A stretch of DNA of 64,000 nt from JAPHSX01 sp050298555. Lineage in GTDB: Bacteria; Pseudomonadota; Gammaproteobacteria; Thiohalomonadales; Thiohalomonadaceae. Location of the stretch: NCBI GenBank assembly GCA_050298555.1, contig JBNKUL010000050.1:1-64000 (forward strand), read 5' to 3'. Each line of letters starts with the position of its first letter. Within the stretch, counting starts at the first letter, position 1. The notes below the pieces were generated by a model. The model did no database searches and was not told where the DNA came from. It saw only the letters and a program-made list of their open reading frames with translations. Position numbers and translations under genes: made by a program. Positions 50,987 through 62,968 of this stretch are shown here, piece by piece.

Positions 50987-51979
50987 GTGAACCTGATAGC
51001 CGGTGATATTGGCGGAACCAAGAGCTGGCTCGCCCTCCTTGCCAACGACGGGGACGGAGAGCTACAACTGCGTTTCGAGCGGCGCTATCAAAGCAACGAC
51101 TTTAACAGCGCCACGGCCCTCTTGAGCCGCTTTATCAGCGATGCGCATGTGGCGGACACCCCGATAGAGCGTGCCGTACTCGCCCTCCCCGGCCCCATCA
51201 ACGCCGGACAGTGCCGGCTGACCAATCTCGACTGGGTCGTCGACCAACAGGAAGAGCAGTCCAGGCTGGCCATTCCCGAGGTCACCCTGGTGAACGATTT
51301 TCAGGCCTCCTCCGCCGGTATCGCCACCCTGGATGAGCAGGCACTGGTGCGACTCAACCAGGCCCGCAGCACCCCTCAGGGGGTGCGCGTTATCACCGGT
51401 GCCGGGACGGGGCTGGGCCTTTCATGGATGCAGTGGCACAACGGGGCCTACCACAGCTATGCCACCGAGGGGGGGCATATCGACTTTGCCCCAACCAACC
51501 GGCAACAGTCTGAACTGCTGCAGTACCTCTACAGGGAGCATGAATATGTCCCATATGAGCGCCTGCTCTGCGGCCGGGGGCTGGAGACCCTGCATCAATT
51601 CGTCACCTCACGCGACACTCCCCAGCTGCAGGGTAGCCATCAGCGGTCGGACGCCGCAACGGTTACGCAACTGGCCGCACAGGGCGACGATGCGGCAGTG
51701 GCGGCGGTAGAACTGTTCATAGCGATCTACGGTGCCTGGGTTGGCAACCTTGCCCTGCTCTATCGTCCCAGCGGCGGGCTCTATATCGCAGGTGGGATGG
51801 CGGCAAAGATGGCCTCATGGATGCAGTCGGATAACTTCATCGCGGCCTGCTATAACAAGGGGAGGATGTCGGAGCTGGTCCGGCAGACCCCGATCTACCT
51901 GGTCACCAACGAACGCCTCGGCCTGCAGGGTGCGATCGCCATCGCAGTTGGCAAAATTCGTAGCAAGGAGAAGAGATGA
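50987..51979 (+). CDS. glk: Glucokinase
   Basis: Phosphorylates glucose to glucose 6-phosphate. The 330-residue product has the ATP site LIAGDIGGTKSWLALL at the N-terminus, the sugar-site region NDFQASSAGI and GAGTGLGLSW, and the proteobacterial Glk block EGGHIDFAPTNRQQSELLQY. GTG start at 50987. First gene of the seven-gene glycogen operon; its stop overlaps the glgC start (ATGA), so it would salvage glucose released by MalQ or the GH57 enzyme. Confidence 0.92.
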   Translation: MNLIAGDIGGTKSWLALLANDGDGELQLRFERRYQSNDFNSATALLSRFISDAHVADTPIERAVLALPGPINAGQCRLTNLDWVVDQQEEQSRLAIPEVTLVNDFQASSAGIATLDEQALVRLNQARSTPQGVRVITGAGTGLGLSWMQWHNGAYHSYATEGGHIDFAPTNRQQSELLQYLYREHEYVPYERLLCGRGLETLHQFVTSRDTPQLQGSHQRSDAATVTQLAAQGDDAAVAAVELFIAIYGAWVGNLALLYRPSGGLYIAGGMAAKMASWMQSDNFIAACYNKGRMSELVRQTPIYLVTNERLGLQGAIAIAVGKIRSKEKR

Positions 51980-53283
51980 GCAGCAATAACAACGGCACGG
52001 AAAACAACCACCGTTACTATATCGAGCCAAAGATGGTCACGGAGCTGACCCGTAACACCCTGGTTCTTATCCTTGCGGGTGGTCGTGGTTCGCGTCTTCA
52101 GGAGCTGACCGAATGGCGCGCCAAGCCTGCGGTTCCCTTTGGGGGCAAATACCGTATCATCGACTTTGCCCTCTCCAACTGCGTTAACTCGGGATTGAGA
52201 CGTATCGGCGTGCTGACGCAGTACAAGTCCCACTCCCTTATCCGTCACCTGCAACGCGCCTGGAGCTTTATGCGCTCTGAGATCGGCGAGTTCGTCGAGA
52301 TCCTGCCGGCACAACAGCGCACCGTAAAGGAGCACTGGTACCAGGGGACGGCCGACGCCCTGTTTCAAAATATCGACATCATGAAGCGCCACAACCCCAG
52401 CTACGTCATGGTACTGGGTGGTGATCACATCTATACCATGGACTACTCGGAGATGCTGATTCACCACGTACAGAGCGGCGCCGACTTCACCGTTGGCTGC
52501 ATCGAGGTACCACGCGAGGAGGCGCGCGGATTCGGTGTGATGTCGGTCGACGATAAGATGAGGATCACGCGCTTTAGCGAAAAGCCGGATGAGCCCGAGA
52601 CCATTCCGGGCAAGCCTGACAGGGCCCTCGCCTCGATGGGCATCTATGTCTTCTCCACCGAGTTTCTCTACAACGCGCTGATGGAGGATGATGAAGACGA
52701 CCTGTCATCGCACGATTTCGGCAAGGACATCATCCCCGCCAAGATCGCCAGCGCCAATGCCATTGCCTTCCCCTTTCGCAACGATGATGGTGAACCCGCC
52801 TACTGGCGCGACGTGGGCACCGTGGAGTCCTACTGGAGGGCCAATATGGAGCTATGCGGCGTCAACCCAGAACTCAACCTCTACGACCGCAGCTGGCCCA
52901 TCTGGACCTACCAGACGCAAAACCCGCCGGCCAAGTTCATCTTCGACAACGACAATATGCGCGGCCAGGCCAACGATTCACTCATCTCGGCCGGTTGCAT
53001 CATCTCAGGCGCCCAGATCAAGCGCTCGGTGATCTTCTTCTCCACCACTGTGCAGAACCACAGCACCATTAAGGACAGCGTTATCCTGCCCAAGGTCTCC
53101 ATCGGCGAGAACTGCCGCCTCAGCCGCGTCATCATCGATAAGGGGTGTGAGATCCCCGACAACACGGTGATTGGCGAAGACCTCGAAGAGGACGCCAAAC
53201 GCTACCACGTCACCCCGGAGGGGCTGGTGCTGGTCACACCGAAGATGCTGGGACAGCACCTCTATAGCCTGGAATTTGATTGA
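51976..53283 (+). CDS. glgC: Glucose-1-phosphate adenylyltransferase
   Basis: Makes ADP-glucose, the committed and usually allosteric step of glycogen synthesis. The 435 residues show LAGGRGSRLQELTEWRAKPA, VPFGGKYRIIDFALSN, YQGTADALFQN and MDYSEMLIHH, then the C-terminal left-handed beta-helix with ISAGCIISGAQIKRS. Slightly longer N-terminus than E. coli GlgC. Overlaps glk by 4 bases and the next gene by 1 base (TGATG). Confidence 0.96.
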   Translation: MSSNNNGTENNHRYYIEPKMVTELTRNTLVLILAGGRGSRLQELTEWRAKPAVPFGGKYRIIDFALSNCVNSGLRRIGVLTQYKSHSLIRHLQRAWSFMRSEIGEFVEILPAQQRTVKEHWYQGTADALFQNIDIMKRHNPSYVMVLGGDHIYTMDYSEMLIHHVQSGADFTVGCIEVPREEARGFGVMSVDDKMRITRFSEKPDEPETIPGKPDRALASMGIYVFSTEFLYNALMEDDEDDLSSHDFGKDIIPAKIASANAIAFPFRNDDGEPAYWRDVGTVESYWRANMELCGVNPELNLYDRSWPIWTYQTQNPPAKFIFDNDNMRGQANDSLISAGCIISGAQIKRSVIFFSTTVQNHSTIKDSVILPKVSIGENCRLSRVIIDKGCEIPDNTVIGEDLEEDAKRYHVTPEGLVLVTPKMLGQHLYSLEFD

Positions 53284-55001
53284 TGGGCAGCACGCCACTC
53301 AACCTCGCCCTCTGCTGGCACATGCACCAGCCCTACTACAGGGAGGGTATCGACGGCAGCTATGTTCTACCGTGGGTCTACCTGCATGCGATAAAAGACT
53401 ACAGTGATATGGCGGCCCATCTGGAGCGACACCCGCAGATGCGGCTCACCGTAAACTTCGCCCCGGTCTTGCTGCAGCAGATTGATGACTACGCCGCCAA
53501 ACTGGCTAGCTACCTGGAGCATGGTAATGAAATGGCCGACCCGCTGTTGAACCTGCTGGCCGGCAACACCCCCATACCCGATGACAACGAGCAAAGGGTG
53601 CAGTTGATCAGTGATTGTCAGCGCTGCAACGCCACCACCATGATCACCCCCTACCCCGGCTTTGAGTCACTGGTCACACTGGGCAACCAGGCGGTCGAGC
53701 TCCACGCCTCCCACACGGAGCCCCTGCTCGACTACCTGAATGAGCAGTACTTTATCGACCTGCTGGTCTGGTACCACTGGTCGTGGCTGGGTTACTCCCT
53801 GAAGCAGACCCCGGCGGCACAGCGGCTGCGGGAAAAGGCGCACCACTACGATATGGCCGATCGGCGCCAACTGCTGGAGATGATGCACGACTGCCTCGCC
53901 AACCTGCTGCCCCGATACCGGGCACTGGCCGAGAGCGGCCAGATCGAGCTATCGATGACCCCCTATGGCCACCCCATCGTGCCCCTGCTCAACGACTTTA
54001 ACAATATGGCCTGCGCACAGCCGCACGCCTCCCCCCCCGAGTCCGCCAGCTACCCCGGCGGCGTGGCGCGCTCCAACTGGCACATGGAGCAGGGGATGGC
54101 GGTATTCCAGCAACACTTTGGCCAACCGCCCCATGGGGTGTGGCTCTCCGAGGGGGGCATCAGCCCCGACGCCCTGGAGCTGTTGCAGCAACACCACATC
54201 CGCTGGACCGCCTCCGGCGAGGGGGTGTGGCGCCACAGCATGCAGCGCTGCGGACTGGAGGTCGAAGGGGAGGAACAGCGGCGCGCCCTGTTTATGCCCA
54301 ACCGCTACCGCGACAACAGCGTACGTATCTTTTTTCGCGACGACGGCCTCTCGGACCTCATCGGCTTTGTCTACAGCGGCTGGAACGCCACCGACGCGGT
54401 GGCCGACTTTATCCAACACCTGCTCAACATCGCCGACCTCCTTGGCGAGGAGGCCGACAAGCATGTGGTCTCAGTGATCCTCGATGGCGAGAATGCCTGG
54501 GAGTACTACCCCGACAACGGCTTCCACTTTCTCGACCAGCTCTATGCCGCCCTTAGCCAGCACGAGCGCATCAACCCCCTCACCCCGAACTCCGCAAGCC
54601 ACGCCCTGGAGGCAACCCAGCTGCAGGCGTTCTGCCCCGGCAGCTGGGTTTACGGCTCCTTCTCCACCTGGATAGGTCATGACGAAAAGAACCGCGCCTG
54701 GGACTACCTGGTGGAGGCAAAGCACGCCTATGACCGCATCATGCAGGGCGATACCCTGTCAGCCGAACAGCGTGAAAAGGCCAGCCGCCAACTGGCCATC
54801 TGCGAGGGCTCGGACTGGTTCTGGTGGTTCGGCGATCACAACCCGGCCGATAGCGTCAGCGACTTTGACCGGCTGTTCCGCCTGCAGTTGCGCCAGCTCT
54901 ACCAGCTGCTCGGCGAAGCCGCGCCGGTCACCCTGGACGTTCCTCTCTCCCGCGGTGGCGGCCATGCGGAAAACGCCGGGACCATGCGCAGAAATGTCTG
55001 A
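53283..55001 (+). CDS. GH57 glycoside hydrolase (alpha-amylase/glucanotransferase-type)
   Basis: A 572-residue cytoplasmic GH57 enzyme of the alpha-amylase/alpha-mannosidase (COG1449) type. Region 1 is LCWHMHQPYY, region 3 GVWLSEGGIS with the nucleophile Glu, and region 4 VILDGENAWEYY with the acid/base Asp; the C-terminal helical domain follows. In glycogen clusters such enzymes probably debranch or trim oligosaccharides, taking the place of GlgX, which is absent here. The exact reaction is not certain. ATG overlaps the glgC stop by 1 base. Confidence 0.85.
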   Translation: MGSTPLNLALCWHMHQPYYREGIDGSYVLPWVYLHAIKDYSDMAAHLERHPQMRLTVNFAPVLLQQIDDYAAKLASYLEHGNEMADPLLNLLAGNTPIPDDNEQRVQLISDCQRCNATTMITPYPGFESLVTLGNQAVELHASHTEPLLDYLNEQYFIDLLVWYHWSWLGYSLKQTPAAQRLREKAHHYDMADRRQLLEMMHDCLANLLPRYRALAESGQIELSMTPYGHPIVPLLNDFNNMACAQPHASPPESASYPGGVARSNWHMEQGMAVFQQHFGQPPHGVWLSEGGISPDALELLQQHHIRWTASGEGVWRHSMQRCGLEVEGEEQRRALFMPNRYRDNSVRIFFRDDGLSDLIGFVYSGWNATDAVADFIQHLLNIADLLGEEADKHVVSVILDGENAWEYYPDNGFHFLDQLYAALSQHERINPLTPNSASHALEATQLQAFCPGSWVYGSFSTWIGHDEKNRAWDYLVEAKHAYDRIMQGDTLSAEQREKASRQLAICEGSDWFWWFGDHNPADSVSDFDRLFRLQLRQLYQLLGEAAPVTLDVPLSRGGGHAENAGTMRRNV

Positions 55002-56349
55002 TTCTCCGCTAAAGGAGCGCATGGCCGGGGTACTGCTACACCCCACCTCCCTGCCGTCCGGGCAGCTGGACGACGCCTTTGCCTGGCTCGACTACCTGGC
55101 CACTGCAGGAGTCAGGGTGTGGCAGGTGCTGCCGCTGGGTGCGCCCCATGCCGGCCTCTCCCCCTACGACTGCCTCTCCGCCTTCGCCATGAACCCGGCC
55201 CTGCTGGAATCTTCACAACTGCCGCCGGCCCACTCGGCCGATCCGGAGTTTGCCCTGTGGCGTGCGCAGGAGTCTCACTGGCTGGAGGACTACGCCCTCT
55301 TCACCCTGCTAAAGCGCCTGCACCACAACCAGGCGTGGTACCACTGGCCGGTGGAGCACAAGTTCCGCCATAGCGAGACACTGGAGCACTTCCGCCAGAC
55401 CGAGGCGCAAGCGCTGCTGACCATCGAGTGGCAACAGTACGAGCTACACAGCTACTGGCTGAAGATACGCCACTATGCCAAACAGCGCGGCATCCACCTG
55501 TTTGGCGACATGCCCATCTACATTGCCCATGACAGCGCCGATGTCTGGGCAAACCGTGAGCGCTTCCTGCTCGATGCGGACGGTATGCCAACGGTGGTGA
55601 CCGGCGTCCCCCCCGACTACTTCTCCGAGACAGGGCAACGCTGGGGTAACCCCCACTACAACTGGGAGCTGATGCAACAGCAGGGATTTCAGTGGTGGCT
55701 ACAGCGCCTGCACCACCACTTTGCCCTCTTTGATATCGTGCGCATCGATCACTTCCGCGCCCTTGAGGCGGCCTGGATGATCGACGCCGGGTGCGAAACC
55801 GCTATCGACGGCCACTGGCATGCGACCCCCGGCGACGCCATGCTGCAGGTGCTGCAGCAGGAAATGGGAGAGATCCCCCTGGTCGCCGAGGACCTGGGCA
55901 CCATCACCAAGGCGGTCACGGCACTGAGAAAGAAATACCGGCTACCGGGAATGGCGGTGCTGCAATTCGCCTTCGACCACTTTGACGACAATCCGCACAA
56001 ACCGCACAACATCACCAATGACCGCGTGGTCTATACCGGCACCCACGATAACGATACCACCCGCGGCTGGTTCAGTGAGCTCGATAGCACGACGCAGGAG
56101 AGGGTACTGCACGAGCTGAAAATCACTGAGGCTGAGCGGGTGGTCGACGCACTTATCGATACCGCATTGGGCAGTGCAGCCAATCTGGCTATCATACCGT
56201 TGCAGGATCTACTCCAGCTCGGTTCCGAGAGTCGTATGAATAGACCGGGTACCATGGAGAACAATTGGCGCTGGCAATTCAGCTGGTCGCAACTGACGGC
56301 GGAGCTTGCAGCCTCACTGCGGCAGCGCAGCAAGGCAGCAAACCGCTAA
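54994..56349 (+). CDS. malQ: 4-alpha-glucanotransferase (amylomaltase)
   Basis: Moves glucan segments between malto-oligosaccharides, releasing glucose. The 451 residues are a GH77 barrel: N-terminal AGVLLHPTSLPSGQLDDAF, DMPIYIAHDSADVWA, VTGVPPDYFSETGQRWGNP, the nucleophile Asp in FDIVRIDHFRALEAAW, acid/base Glu in LVAEDLGTIT and VVYTGTHDNDTTRGW. Overlaps the GH57 gene by 8 bases at ATG 54994; an internal ATG at 55021 has a strong AAGGAG but spaced only 3 bases, so the exact start is open. Confidence 0.93.
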   Translation: MSDSPLKERMAGVLLHPTSLPSGQLDDAFAWLDYLATAGVRVWQVLPLGAPHAGLSPYDCLSAFAMNPALLESSQLPPAHSADPEFALWRAQESHWLEDYALFTLLKRLHHNQAWYHWPVEHKFRHSETLEHFRQTEAQALLTIEWQQYELHSYWLKIRHYAKQRGIHLFGDMPIYIAHDSADVWANRERFLLDADGMPTVVTGVPPDYFSETGQRWGNPHYNWELMQQQGFQWWLQRLHHHFALFDIVRIDHFRALEAAWMIDAGCETAIDGHWHATPGDAMLQVLQQEMGEIPLVAEDLGTITKAVTALRKKYRLPGMAVLQFAFDHFDDNPHKPHNITNDRVVYTGTHDNDTTRGWFSELDSTTQERVLHELKITEAERVVDALIDTALGSAANLAIIPLQDLLQLGSESRMNRPGTMENNWRWQFSWSQLTAELAASLRQRSKAANR

Positions 56350-56360
56350 TAAAACAGAGA

Positions 56361-58532
<2,172 letters not shown>

Positions 58533-58557
58533 ACCGGGAATAAAATAAGAGACAATA

Positions 58558-60021
58558 ATGAACGTTTTGTATGTCGTCAGTGAACTCTATCCACTGAACA
58601 AGACCGGCGGCCTGGGAGATGTCGCCCACAGTCTGCCCATTGCCCTGCAGCAGCAGGGGGCGAATGTACGCATACTGTTACCGGGCTATCGCGATGTGAT
58701 GGCTCAGATGAAGGGATTTCGCATCCTCGGCTGGATGGAGTTGCGCGGTATCGGCAAGACGCACAGCGCGCGCGTGCTGGAAGTGGACCACCCTGATATG
58801 CAGGTACCGCTCTGGTTGCTCGACTGCCCCGCCCTGTTCGATCGTCCCGGCAACCCCTACGTCGATGCCGACGGCTATGACTGGGCCGATAATGGGGAGC
58901 GCTTTGCCTGTTTCTCCCAGGCCGCCGCCATGGTCAGCATGGGGGCACTGCAGGACGGCTGGCGGGCCGATGTGGTGCACAGCCACGACTGGCAGTGTGG
59001 CCTGGTCTCCGCCTTCCTCGAGGAGGTACCCCGTCCGCCGCGGCGCATCTTCACCATTCACAACCTCGCCTTCGGCGGCCACTTTTCCCATGAGGTATTC
59101 GTCGGCCTGCACCTGCCCTCACACTGGTGGCACCCCGAGGGGGTGGAATTCCACGGCGGCTTCTCCATGCTCAAGGCGGGGCTTATCTACGCCGATGCGA
59201 TAACCACCGTCAGCCCCACCTATGCAGAGGAGATATGCACCAGTGCATTCGGCTACGGCATGGAGGGGGTATTGAGCTCCAGGCGCTACAAGCTCAGCGG
59301 CATCCTCAATGGCATCGACACCGAGGTATGGGATCCGCGCCAGGATCACCACCTGGCGGCCCGCTACTCGGTCAAACAGCGTGGTCCAGCCAAGGCCAAA
59401 AACAAGGCGGCGCTGTTTGAGCAGATGGGTACCACGGCAAACGAGGAACGAATGAGCGCCCCCCTACTCGGCATGGTTGGAAGGCTGGTTGAGCAAAAGG
59501 GTATCGACCTGATACTGGAGGCGATCCCAACGCTAATTGAAAGGAGTGATGCCAATTTTGTTCTGCTCGGCAGCGGTAACCGCCAGTTCAAATACTGGCT
59601 CAAGGAGCTGGCGGCCAGCTACCCCACACGCATCTTCTGCCATATCGGCTACTCCGAGCAGCTGGCCCACCTTATCGAGGCGGGCAGCGATATGTTCCTG
59701 ATGCCTTCACGCTACGAGCCCTGCGGCCTGAACCAGATGTATAGCCTGTGCTATGGCACCCCGCCCATCGTCAACAACACCGGCGGCCTCGCCGACACTG
59801 TGGTCGACACCACAGAGGCTACACTGAAGGATAACAGCGCCACCGGTTTTGTGATGAATAAGCCCACGGCGCAGGAGCTGATCGATGCAGTAATGCGTGC
59901 CCTGGCGCTCTACAGCGACAAGCGGCAATGGCAACAGATTCAGCGCAACGCAATGCAGCAAAGTTTCAGTTGGGAAGAGAGTGCGGCGAAATACCTCTCT
60001 CTATATCACGGCAACCACTAG
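58558..60021 (+). CDS. glgA: Glycogen synthase (ADP-glucose)
   Basis: Elongates alpha-1,4-glucan from ADP-glucose; GT5 family. The 487 residues begin MNVLYVVSELYPLNKTGGLG, including the ADP-glucose-binding KTGGLGDV, and contain HSHDWQCGLV and, in the C-terminal Rossmann domain, MPSRYEPCGLNQMYSLCYGT with the catalytic-region Glu. Weak AAGAGA ribosome site, 25 bases after glgB. Confidence 0.96.
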   Translation: MNVLYVVSELYPLNKTGGLGDVAHSLPIALQQQGANVRILLPGYRDVMAQMKGFRILGWMELRGIGKTHSARVLEVDHPDMQVPLWLLDCPALFDRPGNPYVDADGYDWADNGERFACFSQAAAMVSMGALQDGWRADVVHSHDWQCGLVSAFLEEVPRPPRRIFTIHNLAFGGHFSHEVFVGLHLPSHWWHPEGVEFHGGFSMLKAGLIYADAITTVSPTYAEEICTSAFGYGMEGVLSSRRYKLSGILNGIDTEVWDPRQDHHLAARYSVKQRGPAKAKNKAALFEQMGTTANEERMSAPLLGMVGRLVEQKGIDLILEAIPTLIERSDANFVLLGSGNRQFKYWLKELAASYPTRIFCHIGYSEQLAHLIEAGSDMFLMPSRYEPCGLNQMYSLCYGTPPIVNNTGGLADTVVDTTEATLKDNSATGFVMNKPTAQELIDAVMRALALYSDKRQWQQIQRNAMQQSFSWEESAAKYLSLYHGNH

Positions 60022-60038
60022 AAAAAGTCGAGATAAGC

Positions 60039-62534
60039 ATGGCCAGCGAAAACAAACCGTCAACCTGCGGTATGCGTGCGGTTGAGAGCCTGGGGGTCGA
60101 TGCGAAAACACTGGGCGAAGACTATAACCGCTACCTGACCCACCACCTGGGACGCTTTGAAGGCTGCCCCAAGCACTACTCCTATGAGGCGCTGTCGCTA
60201 ACCATCCGCGACCGCATTATGACCAACTGGCGCAACACCTGGGTTCAGTACAACAAACCCAATGTCAAACGTGCCTACTACCTGTCACTGGAGTTTCTGA
60301 TGGGGCGGGCCCTGGGTAACCACCTGCTCAACATCGGCATCACCCGTGAGACCGACCAGGCACTGCACGACTACGCCCTGAAACTGGAGGAACTGGAAAC
60401 GGAGGAACCGGATGCGGGCCTCGGCAATGGCGGTCTGGGACGCCTGGCCGCCTGTTTTATGGACAGTTGCGCAGCGCTGCAGCTGCCGGTGGTCGGCTAC
60501 GGCATTCGCTACGAGTACGGCATGTTTCGTCAACGCATCGAGGACGGCCGGCAGGTCGAGGAACCGGACCACTGGCTGGTTAACGGCAACCCGTGGGAGA
60601 TCGAACGGGCTGAAAACGCGCAACGCATACGCTTCGGTGGTCATACCGAGCGCTATATCAACCACAACCGCAAGGAGTGCGTGCGCTGGGTCGATACCAG
60701 CGACGTACTGGCCATTCCCTTTGATGTACCGGTGACGGGCTTCCGCAACAAGACCGTGAACACCCTGCGCCTGTGGAAGGCTTCGGCCACCGAGGAGTTC
60801 AACCTGGAGGAGTTCAACGCCGGCAGTTACACCGAAGCGGTCGCGGCAAAAAATGAGGCCGAACAGATATCCCTGGTACTCTACCCCAACGACGCCAGTG
60901 AAAGCGGCAAGGAGCTACGGCTCCGTCAGCAGTACTTTCTCGCCTCCGCCAGCCTGCAGGACTCGATCCGACTGTGGGAACAGGACAACGGTAAGGACTA
61001 CGTCACCTTCGCCGACTATAACGTCTTCCAGATGAACGACACCCACCCCACCATCGCCGTGGCGGAGTTGATGCGCATCCTGCTGGATGACAAGCAGATG
61101 GAGTGGGAGGATGCCTGGACGGTCACCACACGCAGCATGGCCTATACCAACCACACCCTGCTCCCCGAGGCACTGGAGAAGTGGTCGGTCAGCCTGTTCG
61201 AGTGTCTACTGCCGCGCCTGCTGGAGATTATCTACGAGATCAATGCACACTTTCTGCATGAGGTGGCGCTGAAGTGGCCTGGCGACACCGAACGCCTGCG
61301 CCGCATGTCCATCATCGAGGAGGGTGAGAGCAAGCAGGTACGTATGGCCTACCTGGCCATTGTCGGCAGCTTCTCGGTGAACGGCGTGGCCGCACTGCAC
61401 TCACAACTGCTGCGCGAAGGACTGTTTCACGACTTCTATGAGATGTGGCCGGAACGCTTTAACAACAAGACCAATGGCGTTACGCCCCGACGCTGGCTGG
61501 CACATGCCAATCCGACCCTCAGTAACCTGATCACCACACAGATTGGCGATGACTGGATGGCCGACCTCGCCCAGCTGGAGAGGTTGAAATCACTGGCGGC
61601 CCCCCATCATGCTGAATTCCACAGCGCGTGGCACGAGGCCAAGCAACAGAACAAACAGCGCCTGGCCGCGCTGGTCGAGAAAAAGTGCGGTATTCGCTTC
61701 GATACCGCATCGCTGTTCGATGTGCAGGTGAAGCGCATCCACGAGTACAAGCGCCAGCTGCTCAATGTACTGCACATTGTCCACCTCTATAACCGCATCA
61801 AGCATGGCGAGCTGGAGAACTGGGCTAACCGCTGCGTGGTGATCGGCGGCAAGGCCGCCCCCGGCTACCAGATGGCAAAGGACATTATCAAACTGATTAA
61901 CAACGTTGCCGCCACCATCAACAGCGACCCTGAGGTCGCTGACTACCTCAAGGTGGTCTTTTTCCCGGACTACAATGTCTCCAGCATGGAGATCATTGCC
62001 CCCGCCGCCGACCTGTCGGAACAGATCTCCACTGCCGGCAAGGAGGCCAGCGGCACCGGTAACATGAAATTCATGATGAACGGCGCACTCACCATCGGTA
62101 CCTATGACGGCGCCAATATCGAGATTATGGATGCCGTAGGGGAGGAGAACTTCTTCCTCTTTGGCATGAGGGCCGAAGAGGTCGCAGAACTGCGGCACAA
62201 CTACCAGCCGCAAGACTACATAGATAGCGATGCCAAGCTTCAGGCGGTGCTGCAACTGCTCGAATCAGGCTATTTCAACGCCCAGGAGCCCGGTATCTTC
62301 GACAACATCCTCGCTACACTTAAGAGCCCGTTTGATCCCTGGCTAACGCTGGCCGATTTTCGCAGTTACGTGGAGGCTCAGGAGAGGGTCAACACTCTAT
62401 GGCAGGAGCAGAGCCACTGGACCGAGAAGAGCATCATCAACACCGCCGCAAGCGGCTTCTTCTCAACCGACAGGACGATGCAGGCCTACAACAGCGAGAT
62501 CTGGAAATTAACCCCGATTGAGATCGACAGTTAG
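60039..62534 (+). CDS. glgP: Glycogen phosphorylase
   Basis: Releases glucose 1-phosphate from glycogen with phosphate. The 831 residues include LGNGGLGRLAACFMDS, FQMNDTHPTIAVAELMR, and the pyridoxal-phosphate Lys in KEASGTGNMKFMMNGALTIG. Starts at ATG 60039 (MASENKPSTCGMRAV); the open frame back to 59928 lies inside glgA. Last gene of the operon, 17 bases after glgA. No clear terminator follows it. Confidence 0.96.
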   Translation: MASENKPSTCGMRAVESLGVDAKTLGEDYNRYLTHHLGRFEGCPKHYSYEALSLTIRDRIMTNWRNTWVQYNKPNVKRAYYLSLEFLMGRALGNHLLNIGITRETDQALHDYALKLEELETEEPDAGLGNGGLGRLAACFMDSCAALQLPVVGYGIRYEYGMFRQRIEDGRQVEEPDHWLVNGNPWEIERAENAQRIRFGGHTERYINHNRKECVRWVDTSDVLAIPFDVPVTGFRNKTVNTLRLWKASATEEFNLEEFNAGSYTEAVAAKNEAEQISLVLYPNDASESGKELRLRQQYFLASASLQDSIRLWEQDNGKDYVTFADYNVFQMNDTHPTIAVAELMRILLDDKQMEWEDAWTVTTRSMAYTNHTLLPEALEKWSVSLFECLLPRLLEIIYEINAHFLHEVALKWPGDTERLRRMSIIEEGESKQVRMAYLAIVGSFSVNGVAALHSQLLREGLFHDFYEMWPERFNNKTNGVTPRRWLAHANPTLSNLITTQIGDDWMADLAQLERLKSLAAPHHAEFHSAWHEAKQQNKQRLAALVEKKCGIRFDTASLFDVQVKRIHEYKRQLLNVLHIVHLYNRIKHGELENWANRCVVIGGKAAPGYQMAKDIIKLINNVAATINSDPEVADYLKVVFFPDYNVSSMEIIAPAADLSEQISTAGKEASGTGNMKFMMNGALTIGTYDGANIEIMDAVGEENFFLFGMRAEEVAELRHNYQPQDYIDSDAKLQAVLQLLESGYFNAQEPGIFDNILATLKSPFDPWLTLADFRSYVEAQERVNTLWQEQSHWTEKSIINTAASGFFSTDRTMQAYNSEIWKLTPIEIDS

Positions 62535-62659
62535 AACCTCACTCGGATAGTCACCGGCTACTGACTGCACTCACGGCCACTCTTTGCACATGGCAGCGAG
62601 TGACTTCTTTCGCTATATAAGATTGGGAGAATGCTCTCACACAGATGGAGATTGATACG

Positions 62660-62941
62660 ATGAGCGAGAAAACGAACAAGGCAAGTAGTAAAAAGAGCAC
62701 CGTAAAAAAGAAGGTTGCAGTATCCAAGAAGGCCGTGGTTAAGAAGAAGGCCGTGGCCAAGAAGAGCGCCAGCACCAGGGCTCGGAAAAAGGCAGCCATC
62801 ACCGCCTCGCAGCGTCGACAGATGATTGCAGAGGCCGCCTACTACATCGCCGAGAAACGCGACTTTCTCGGTGGCGATGTGTATAACGACTGGCTCGAGG
62901 CAGAGAGGGAGATTGACCGCCAGTATCAGGTGAGCGATTAA
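62660..62941 (+). CDS. Lys-rich DUF2934 protein
   Basis: A 93-residue protein. The first 50 residues are almost all Lys, Ala, Val, Ser and Thr (KKSTVKKKVAVSKKAVVKKK), like an H1 tail. The rest is a small helical domain (RRQMIAEAAYYIAEKRDFLG, then DWLEAEREIDRQY) that fits the DUF2934 family, whose role is unknown. ATG 62660 has GGAG 9 bases upstream; a longer start at 62645 is possible. A DNA- or RNA-binding role is likely by charge only. Confidence 0.75.
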   Translation: MSEKTNKASSKKSTVKKKVAVSKKAVVKKKAVAKKSASTRARKKAAITASQRRQMIAEAAYYIAEKRDFLGGDVYNDWLEAEREIDRQYQVSD

Positions 62942-62968
62942 GTCCCATCGCCGGCAGCAGGGAAGCTA